DNA from: Bos javanicus
Lineage: Eukaryota > Chordata > Mammalia > Artiodactyla > Bovidae
NCBI RefSeq assembly: GCF_032452875.1
Contig: NC_083875.1
Location: 80,188,178-80,252,177 of the forward strand
Direction of reading: 5' to 3'
Length of the DNA: 64,000 nt
A program made the translations under genes and the position numbers. The notes under the pieces were generated by a model, which was not told the origin of the DNA, searched no databases, and was given only the letters and a program-made list of their open reading frames with translations. Below, piece by piece: positions 56,369-64,000 of this stretch (position 1 is its first letter; every line of letters starts with the position of its first letter).

Positions 56369-56532
56369 TATCTCGTCTATCCTTGGAATTTTCCAGGCAA
56401 GAAAACTGGAGTGGGTTGCCATCTCCTGCTCCCAACCCAGGGATCTTCCCAACCCAGGGATCAAACATGCCTTTCTTGCATCTCCTGCGTTGGCAGGTAG
56501 ATTCTTTATCACCGGCACCACCTGGGAAGTCC
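56369..56532 (-). mobile_element. Bov-tA SINE, truncated
   Basis: A minus-strand copy lacking part of the BovA body (164 bp), with an internal short duplication of cccaacccagggatc. A perfect 13-bp target-site duplication, tgataaatctcag, is at 56,356-56,368 and 56,533-56,545. Confidence 0.95.
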
Positions 56533-56705
56533 TGATAAATCTCAGCAACTTAATATATACCTATAAGGATTGATCTGAAGGCACTGGCAAATTATAGATG
56601 AATGTATTGAAATCAAAGTGCTATGGCCCCTGATTCATTCTTCAAGTTTTTTTTTTTTTTTTTCTCTCTCTCACATTAGAAACATGTAAACTGATTGCTT
56701 ACAAC

Positions 56706-57876
56706 TTCAGTTCAGTTCAGTCCTTCAGTTGTGTTCGACTCTGCAGCCCCATGAACCGCAGCATGCCAGGCCTCCCTGTCCATCACCAACTCCTGGAGTT
56801 TACCCAAACTCATGTCCATTGAGTCAGTGATGCCGTCCAACCATCTCATCTCATTCTCTGTCATCCCTTCTCCTCTTGCCCTCAATCTTTTCTAGCATCA
56901 GGGTCTTTTCCAATGAGTCAGCTCTTTGCATGAGGTGGCCAAAGTATTGGAGTTTCAGCTTCAGCATCAGTCCTTCCAATGAACACCCAGGACTGATCTC
57001 CTTTAGGATGGACTGGTTGGATCTCCTTGCAGTCCAAGGGAATCTCGGGAGTCTTCTCTAACACCACAGTTCAAAAGCATCAATTCTTCGGCACTCAGCA
57101 TTCTTTATAGTCCAACTCACACATCCATACATGACTACTGGAAAAACTATAGCCTTGTCTAGGTGGAACTTTGTTGACAAAGTAATGTCTCTGCTTTTTA
57201 ATATGCTGTCTAGTTTGGTGATAACTTTCCTTCCAAGGAGTAAGTGTCTTTTAATTTCATTGCTGCAATCACCATCTACAGTGATTTAGGAGCCACAAAA
57301 AATAAAGTCAGCCACTGTTTCCCCATCTATTTCCCATGAAGTGATGGGACCAGATGCCATGATCTTCATTTTCTGAATGTTGAGCTTTAAGCCAACTTTG
57401 TCACTCTCCTCTTTCACTTTCATCAAGAGGCTTTTTAGTTCCTCTTCACTTTCTACCATAAGGGTGGTGTCATCTGCATATCTGAGGTTATTGATATTTC
57501 TCCCGGCAATCTTGATTCCAGCTTGTGCTTCTTCCAGCCCAGTGTTTCTAATGATGTACTCTGCATAGAAGTTAAATAAGCAGGGTGACAATATACAGCC
57601 TTGACGTACTCCTTTTCCTATTTGGAACCAGTCTGTTGTTCCATGTCCAGTTCTAACTGTTGCTTCCTGACCTGCATACAGGTTCCTCAAGAGGCAGGTC
57701 AGGTGGTCTGGTATTCCCATCTCTTTCAGAACTTTCCACAGTTTATTATGAACCACATAGTCAAAGGCTTTGGCATAGTCGATAAAGCAGAAGTAGATAT
57801 TTTTCTGGAACTCCCTTGCTTTTTTGATGATACAGCAGATGTTGGCAATTTGATCTCTGGTGTTCTTCCTCTTTAC
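56706..57876 (-). mobile_element. BovB LINE, 5'-truncated (1.17 kb)
   Basis: A minus-strand copy from the 3' tail (cttcagttcagttcag) to the reverse-transcriptase motif A region. It stops near 57,876, where the match to BovB ends. A 19-base T-run at about 56,649-56,667 lies just outside. See the pseudogene entry for its frame. Confidence 0.94.
57286..57756 (-). pseudogene. BovB reverse-transcriptase fragment with intact YADD
   Basis: An open frame of 156 codons covers the reverse-transcriptase palm after motif A, with the catalytic YADD intact (57,469-57,480) followed by TTLM. It ends in the C-terminal connection near 57,286 after a short deletion (the usual ETVETVADF repeat is shortened). 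Upstream coding sequence is lost by truncation, so it is not functional. Confidence 0.88.
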
Positions 57877-58245
57877 ACAGCATTATTTAATGCTAGATTA
57901 TTCATGAATATGTATAAATCCTTTTTATAAAGCTGAGAACTGTTAAATTAGATAAATCTAATTTATAAAAAATAATCCTGAATGAATTCAAGGTAGAAAG
58001 AATTAACCTAAGGAAGAAAATACTAAAATAAGGGCAAATATAGGCTACTGGAAATAAATCATTTGCATTTGAAACTTTGAAAAAATCTTTTGGCACCATT
58101 TATGCTCCCTTCCCCCTTCATTTTCCTTTTTTACTTTTGTTTCTTCTGTTGTTATTTGTAAGGGTAATTTATGATCATGATAACGAAATAATATAAAGAT
58201 GTATAAAGAAAACTTTTATGATATCCCCTCTCTCCAACTATTAAT
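57877..58245. other. No gene seen
   Basis: AT-rich unassigned sequence. Confidence 0.5.
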
Positions 58246-58440
58246 GGGCTTTCCTTGTGGCTCAGCTGGTAAAGAATCTGCCTGCAATGCGGGACCCCTG
58301 GGTTCGATCCCTGGGTTGGAAAGATCCCTTGGAGAAGGGAAAGGCTATCCACTCCAGTATTCTGGCCTGGAAAATTCCATGGTCTGTATAGTCCATGGGG
58401 TCTCAAAGAGTTGGACATGACTGAGTGACTTTCACTTTCA
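58246..58440 (+). mobile_element. Bov-tA SINE
   Basis: A plus-strand copy with a good B-box-like gggttcgatccctggg at about 58,301-58,316 and a small deletion in the BovA body. The tail is tttcactttc. Confidence 0.93.
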
Positions 58441-58484
58441 ATAGCCTAGAATAAATGTTTTTTTGGTTCCTTTTTGTGATCCAT

Positions 58485-58600
58485 ACTAAGATATATATGC
58501 ATATATATATCTTGATAGACATATACATATGCATATATATCTTTATATATATTTTTATGTATGTATATAAAACACATATATTCATATATCTACATGGAGG
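58485..58600. repeat. AT-rich (TA)n-like tract with palindromes
   Basis: Repeated atata/catata words. It includes self-complementary stretches such as atatatatgcatatatat near 58,493-58,510. Confidence 0.85.
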
Positions 58601-60269
58601 TAATTTTTGGTTATTTTTTAAAATTAGGATTACAATATTACAGATTCTGTATCTATTATGCTGGATTCTCTTTTGGCCTATGCTTTCATTTTTCTTTGCT
58701 ATACCCCAAATTTTCTTTCTTGAAGAAATTCAACGAGTTTCTTTTTTCACTTTACATAACATAGGATTTTCTGTGGGGTGATGAATATAGATCCAAACTC
58801 ACTTTAAAAAACAAAACTGTAATATTTCATATTACGTAGCTATCACAATTTATTCAGGTAATGGATAGATATTACATAAGAAATGCATCCTCACTTCTTA
58901 GGGGAGAAAAGTGCATTTAAGCTTTGTTTCAAGGTCCTAACACATAAGAGGAAAAAGGCAAGAACTTTCCTCTAAACTTTATTTTGTACACATGTATACA
59001 CTCTTTATAGAGGTTTCTTATTTCAAACATTTTAGGAATACTGTTAGATAATTAATAAGCCATGAAACAGTGGTTATTGTGAAAATTGATAATGATTTAA
59101 AAATGTAACAGCTAATGTAAATGGTTCACCAGGAAGCTTATTAAATCTTTCATAAATGTCCATTGTACTTAAAATCTAGTGAAGCTCATTTTGTCTTGGG
59201 GCTGTTAGATGAGCAATACACTTGGATATCTCTTACTGTAGTAGATTTTAAAAAGGCAATTTTTGTCTGTAAACCCAAATATAATGCACTGTGTTTTGGG
59301 TTAGCATTTTCTTTCACAATACTTAAATCACTACAAATAACCAGCAGTCAAAGGACTACTGCATAAATCTTTATGTACTGCCACATTACTCAAAGTGGGG
59401 TTCCTGAGTTAGAGGGTATGCTTTTTTTACTTTTTAATAGAGAGTGGCAGATTACCTTCCCTAAGAGGTAAAGCACTTCATATTACCTTGTTTTCTCAAG
59501 TTGTTAATATTACTTTAGAAATATTACTTTATTTTAGAAATATTACTTTAGAAAGGGATATTAGGGAATATGCTGACTTTAAGCTGCCACCTTTCTAGCT
59601 GGCTCCTTATTTTAAAATATGATATAAATAAATAGCTTAAATTATTCCCATCTGATCTTAATTTGTTCTTGAGATGAGAACTTAGAAATTGTATACAGTC
59701 CAAACACAAGTCCCCTTTAGCTCCTGCTCAGATAGATTTTTTTTTTACCTATTTTCTCCAAATTGCTCTCAGAGATGAATGGGACTTGTGGGTTTAGAAG
59801 ACAAACAGATGAACACAATTGTAAGAGTAGATGTTTCTCTATTTGGATCACAAGGAGGAAAACACACATTAACTTTCATCACAGCTCTTGATTAGGTAGC
59901 TTTTTCAGTTAGGTTTTCTATCTCTGGTGATTTACCTATTGGTGAAGAATAAGTAGAACAATATTATGGGGCTAGAGTGAGATGGGAGGGGAAGAAAATG
60001 AAAAGGCAGCAAAGTAAAGAAGGTTAGTTTGAATTCCAAGTTGTAATCTCCTATGTGCCTGATGCGCTGTGGGATCTAAATGAGTACTTACTGACATTTA
60101 GAGGTAGTATAAGACCTCCTTTGCTCCTACATTGAATAAAAGACCTATTTTTAACTGAAAGATGAAGTGATACTCAGCACTTTCTGTGCTGACTCTGAAA
60201 AGAGGTTCTTTGTTGTGATTCTTCAGAGGATGGGTTAAAAAAAAACAAAACACCTAACTGATAAAACGT
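58601..60269. other. No gene; short local repeat at 59,505-59,560
   Basis: AT-rich unassigned DNA. aatattactttagaa recurs three times near 59,507-59,555 as a small local duplication. Confidence 0.5.
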
Positions 60270-60470
60270 GTGCTTGGCCCCCCAGTCATGTCTGATTCTT
60301 TGTGACCCCATGGACTGTACCTTACTAGACTTCTCTGTTTAGGGGATTTTCCAGGCAAGAATACTGGAGTCAGTTGCCATGCCCTTCTCCACAAGATCTT
60401 CCTGACCCAGGGAAAGAACCTGTGTCTCCTGTTTGGCAGACAGATTCTTTACCACTGAGCTACCTGCAAA
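60270..60470 (-). mobile_element. Bov-tA SINE, diverged
   Basis: A minus-strand copy ending with the tRNA-like head (accactgagctacctgc) at about 60,451-60,468. More substitutions than most copies here. Confidence 0.88.
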
Positions 60471-60544
60471 GTTGCAACTTTAAAATGAGACTTGGTTAAA
60501 ACATTGGTTTTCACTTAAAAAATTATGGCCTGTTAAATATCAAA

Positions 60545-60800
60545 TGTTTGTGTTTCCTCACATTCATATGTTGAAGCTCTAATCTCCAATATGGTGTGTA
60601 TTTAGAAATTGGGCCTTAATTGGGAAGTAATTAGGATCAGATGAGATCATGAAGGTGGGTTCTTGGTCCAGTGAGATTAGTGCTCTTTTAAATAGATACC
60701 ACAGACTGCCCTCTCTCTCTCACTTCATGCACTTGTAGTGAGCAAAGACCGAATGGAAAAGCAGCAAGAAAGAAGCTGTCTGTGAGTGAGGAAGAGCGCT
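60545..60800. repeat. Ancient interspersed repeat (MaLR-like)
   Basis: The order cacattcatatgttgaagctctaatc, ttagaaattgggccttaattggg and gtgctcttttaaatag matches the same family as 27,935-28,255 on the opposite strand. The family name is not asserted. Confidence 0.5.
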
Positions 60801-60829
60801 CCTATCATAACTAGGACTTATGATTGTCT

Positions 60830-61053
60830 GTGCATGTGTGCATGCTGTTCTTCAGTTGTGTCCATCTCTTTGCAACCCTATGGACTGTAGCCTACCGGGG
60901 TCCTCTGTCCATGGGATTCTCCAGGCAAGAATACTGGAGTGGTTGCCATGACCTCCTCCAGAGGATCTTCCCAACCCAGGGATGCCACCCAGGTCTCTTA
61001 TGCCTCCTGCACTGGCAGGTGGGTTCTTTACAACTAGTGCCACATAGAAAGCC
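60830..61053 (-). mobile_element. Bov-tA SINE
   Basis: A minus-strand copy with a slightly expanded head (cctcctgcactggcaggtggg) ending at about 61,053. Confidence 0.92.
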
Positions 61054-61094
61054 CATCACTGTCTGAAATCATATTATATATTAATGGATTGATT

Positions 61095-61230
61095 GTCTAT
61101 AAGTCTAGAATGTAAACTCCACTGAAGACTTGCTTTTTCTCTTCAGTGTTGTATCCCTGAAACTCACAAATAGTGCCTGGCACATAGTAAGTGCTCAATA
61201 AATATTTCTTGAACAAGAGAATGAACTAAC
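61095..61230 (+). mobile_element. L2 LINE 3' end
   Basis: ctagaatgtaaactccactgaag, then atagtgcctggcacatagtaag and tgctcaataaatatttcttgaa are the hallmark L2 3' phrases. The following 61,240-61,612 shows nothing recognisable. Confidence 0.75.
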
Positions 61231-61625
61231 TGGAAACCAGACTTATTCCCCAAGTTTGAGTCCTTCTCTTGGACACCAGTCTGGTATTCTAGAAGTTCTG
61301 AGTAAGATCATTCCCCTATTCTGGCCAGTGTCCACACAGAGATTGTAAATAGCCCATAAACCCTGGGTCTAAATCAAGGAACACTTGCCTGGGATTCCAG
61401 GGCTCAGTTCTTTATGAGTCCTCTGTTCCCATTGCCCACCTACCTGATCATGATAGACTCCTTTGTCTGTATGGTAGACTCCATCTCACCTCTGTTTCTA
61501 GCAGCTGATGCTTGCCTGTGCTTTTCACATCCACCTGATGGTCTCATCCTAGTTTACACGGACTCCCAGCCTAGCCCAGTCGAATCCACTTGATGTTTCT
61601 CAAAGAATGGTAGAAGATATGGTAT

Positions 61626-61910
61626 GCTGCTGCTGCTGCTGCTGCTGCTAAGTCACTTCAGTCGTGTCTGACTCTGTGCGACCCCATAGACGGCAGCCCA
61701 CCAAGCTCCCCTGTCCCTGGGATTCTCCATGCAAGAACACTGGAGTGGGTTGCCATTTCCTTCTCCAATGCATGAAAGTGAAAAGCGAAAGTGAAGTTGC
61801 TCAGTCCTGTCTGACTCTTAGCGACCCCATGGACTGCAGCCCACCAGGCTCCTCCGTCCATGGGATTTTCCAGGCAAGAGTACTGGAGTTGGGTGCCATT
61901 GCCTTCTCCG
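61626..61910 (-). mobile_element. Bov-A2 SINE (dimer)
   Basis: A minus-strand dimer with a long (CTG)n head (about eight units). A perfect 13-bp target-site duplication, gaagatatggtat, is at 61,613-61,625 and 61,911-61,923. Confidence 0.97.
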
Positions 61911-62094
61911 GAAGATATGGTATAGGTGGTATATTTTCATTTTTATAATGTGTTTGTTCCTTGATATGTATTATAGTAGGATTCACATATCAAACAAATT
62001 TAAGTAAAAAAGATAACATACTGCATGATTTATTTGGTGATGTTGACTTACCTGTTTATTTATTCCTATATATTTAAAAAAATTATAGATCTAT

Positions 62095-62385
62095 TTATTT
62101 TTGCCTGTGCTGGCTATTTGTTGCTTTGCACGGGCTTTCTCTAGTTGCTATGAGCAGGGGCTACTCTTCATTGAAGTGTACGGTTTCTCACTGTGGTGGC
62201 TTCTTTGGTTGTGGAGCACAGGCTCTAGGTGCGTGGGCTTCAGTAATTGCAGCAAGTAGGCTCAGTAGTTAGAGCACACAGGCTTAGTTGTTCCACGGCA
62301 TATGGAATCTTCCCAGACTAGGGACAAACCTGTGTCCCTGCATTGGCAGGCAGACTCTTCTCCACGGCACCACCAGGGAAGTCCT
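62095..62385 (-). mobile_element. CHR-type cetartiodactyl SINE
   Basis: Antisense order gcacgggctttctctagttgc, tttggttgtggagcacaggctctaggtgcg, ttgttccacggcatatggaatcttccc and gcaccaccagggaagtcc. It is nearly complete. Confidence 0.85.
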
Positions 62386-62790
62386 ATTTAAGCAACTATT
62401 GAAGTATAGTTGATTTACAGTGTTGTGCTAGCTTCAGGTGTACAGCAGAGTGATTCAGTTTTGTATAGAGATATTCAGATTCTTTTCCCTTATAGATTAT
62501 TACATAGTGTCAAGTATAGTTCCCTGTGTTATAGAGTAGGTCCTTATTGGTTATCTATTTTATATTCAGTAATGTGTTTATATTAATTCTAAACTCCTGA
62601 AGTATTCCCCCACTTTGGTAACCATAAGTTTGTTATGTCTGTGAGACTATTTCTGTTTTGCCTATTAGGTCATTTGTATCATTTTTTTTAGAGTCCACAT
62701 AAAAGTGATAAGTCTTTAGGTCCATACATTGTTGCAAATGGCATTATTTCATTTTTTCATGGCTGGAGTAATATTCCACATTATAAATAG
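62386..62790 (-). mobile_element. Older artiodactyl L1 3' UTR
   Basis: The antisense phrases tattgaagtatagttgatttacag, ttcaggtgtacagcagagtg, atagttccctgtgttatagag and gtaaccataagtttgttatgtctgtgag mark an older L1 3' UTR, with the ORF2 end at the right. Confidence 0.75.
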
Positions 62791-62819
62791 CATACTGTAT
62801 GATTCTTTAAAAAGAAAAA

Positions 62820-63065
62820 AACAGGCTGGAAGAGGCCGATTTATAGGGACAGGAATCAGATCTCTGATTGCCAAAACCTGGGGAAAGAGGTGGATATGGA
62901 CAATAAAAATAGGCCCAAGGGAAATTCTGGGATGATAGAAATATGTATCTTGATTGTGGTGATGGTTACACAACTGTGTTTATTAAAATTTATCAAACTC
63001 AACACCTTAAAAGAGTGAATTTTACTGTATGTAGACTATATCTCAATAACCTGCCAAAAATCAAA
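62820..63065 (+). mobile_element. Old L1M-like 3' remnant
   Basis: gtatcttgattgtggtgatggttacac followed by tcaacaccttaaaagagtgaattttactgtatg is typical of an old L1 3' UTR. 63,066-63,401 shows nothing recognisable. Confidence 0.5.
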
Positions 63066-63401
63066 TCAAAAGCATTAGTGTAAAGACAATATCCAGTGTT
63101 TAACTGTAAAGGTGGTATGCAGCAATGGTAAAAGATGGCAAGCAAATGATCAGAAATTGTAAAACAGTGTACTTAATGATATTTCAAAACTGGAGCATTG
63201 CTTAATATTGCATTAGATCATTACTTAGAGTATTACTGTCTCCCTCTGTTTTTACATTTCGTCTGTGGATTGAACATCATTTCAGGTCCCTATGGCCTCC
63301 TCTAGCCCCCTACTGCTATAGGACTCTGAGTAGTTACACATGTGTGCCACTCAACTGTGTCTTGCTCCGTACAATCAAACCACTTGATTCCTACTGATGT
63401 G

Positions 63402-63607
63402 CACCAACTCATTGGAAAAGACCCTGATGCGGGAAAAGATTGAGGGGAGGAGAAGAGGTACAGAGGATAAGACGGTTAGATAGCATCACTGACTCAATGG
63501 ACATGAGTTTGAGCAAACTCTAGGAGATAGTGAGGGACAGGGAGGCCTAGCATGATTGCAGCCGTGGGGTCACAAAGAGTCAGACAAGACTTCGTGACTG
63601 AACACAG
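63402..63607 (+). mobile_element. BovB LINE 3' end fragment
   Basis: The last about 200 bases of BovB, starting ccaactcattggaaaagacc, with the tail cgtgactgaaca. It is diverged. Confidence 0.88.
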
Positions 63608-63624
63608 CAATGGTACATAATGTA

Positions 63625-63844
63625 GGGCTTCCCAAGTGGCACTAATGGTAAAGAAGCTGCCTACCAATGCGGGAGACATGAGATATGGGTTCAATCCCTG
63701 GTCAGGAAGATCCCCTGGAGGAGGGCATGGCAACCCACTCCAGTATTCCTGCCTGGAAAATTCCATGGACAGAGGAGCCTGGCAGGATATAGTCCATAGG
63801 GTCTCACAGAATTGGACATGACTTAGCAACTTAGCATGCATGCA
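63625..63844 (+). mobile_element. Bov-tA SINE
   Basis: A plus-strand copy. Flanks tacataatgta (63,614-63,624) and tacataatata (63,845-63,855) form an 11-bp duplication with one mismatch. Confidence 0.94.
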
Positions 63845-63855
63845 TACATAATATA

Positions 63856-64000
63856 AAATTTACCTTATTAATTGTGATATAATTGACACATAACTTCATA
63901 TTAGTTTCAGGTGTACAACATGATAATTTGATATTTGTATATATTGCAAAATGATCACAACAGTAAGTCAATATCCATCAGCTCACACAATTAATCTTTT
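63856..64000 (-). mobile_element. Old L1M-like 3' UTR, runs off the window
   Basis: gatataattgacacataac, agtttcaggtgtacaacatgataatttg and gtatatattgcaaaatgatc mark an old L1 3' UTR in antisense. The right edge is outside the window. Confidence 0.65.

Overview
This is a ruminant, most likely bovid, nuclear DNA window with no recognisable host protein-coding gene, rRNA gene or functional tRNA gene. The assignment rests on retroposons restricted to ruminants and abundant in cattle, sheep and goats. I count 13 BovB (RTE-clade LINE) copies or fragments, 11 Bov-A2 dimeric SINEs, 19 Bov-tA SINEs (tRNA-derived head plus BovA body) and one Bov-A monomer. There is also a nearly full-length bovine-type L1, two CHR-type cetartiodactyl SINEs, and older mammalian layers (L2, MIR, L1M-like, hAT-like, LTR-like). 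Every long open frame I can identify is a retrotransposon frame or its antisense shadow. The window is best read as intergenic or deep intronic DNA. Family names come from recognising sequence patterns, not from a database search.

Layout. 1-4.26 kb: a probable ERV LTR cut by a Bov-tA and by a 3 kb BovB whose 5' half is inverted (twin-priming structure), next to a 108-bp tandem array with a fold-back arm. 4.3-11 kb: an ancient LINE, L1 and L2 fragments, MIR, and SINE insertions, several with clear target-site duplications (TSDs). 11.1-12.6 kb: a diverged BovB joined to a 260-bp segment with an unexplained open frame. 14.8-15.3 kb: another LTR-like segment. 16.1-18 kb: an old L1 host carrying a Bov-A2 and two BovB insertions of opposite orientation. 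18.3-24.7 kb: an L1 on the minus strand with a perfect 13-bp TSD, a CpG-rich 5' UTR, an intact ORF1, and an ORF2 broken by three visible lesions.

25-37 kb: scattered SINEs, two BovB 3' fragments, a hAT-like element and a short pogo/Tigger-like helix-turn-helix frame. 37.3-41 kb: BovB, Bov-A2 and Bov-tA copies in and around L1 sequence. 42-46.8 kb: BovB fragments, including a 1.76 kb reverse-transcriptase copy that stays in one frame with only two stops and directly abuts an L1 fragment. 49-57.9 kb: more BovB, Bov-tA and old L1 remnants with simple repeats. 58-64 kb: SINEs, L2, a CHR SINE, L1 3' ends and a final BovB fragment.

If anything here is functional, it would be the retrotransposons: L1 supplies the machinery thought to mobilise its own RNA, and BovB is thought to mobilise the Bov-tA and Bov-A2 SINEs that share its 3' end. 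No copy here has an intact replicase frame. I found no undescribed gene system. The best leads are the BovB inversion junction, the fold-back minisatellite, the open frame fused to BovB at 12.3-12.6 kb, and the HTH-like frame at 33.5 kb.
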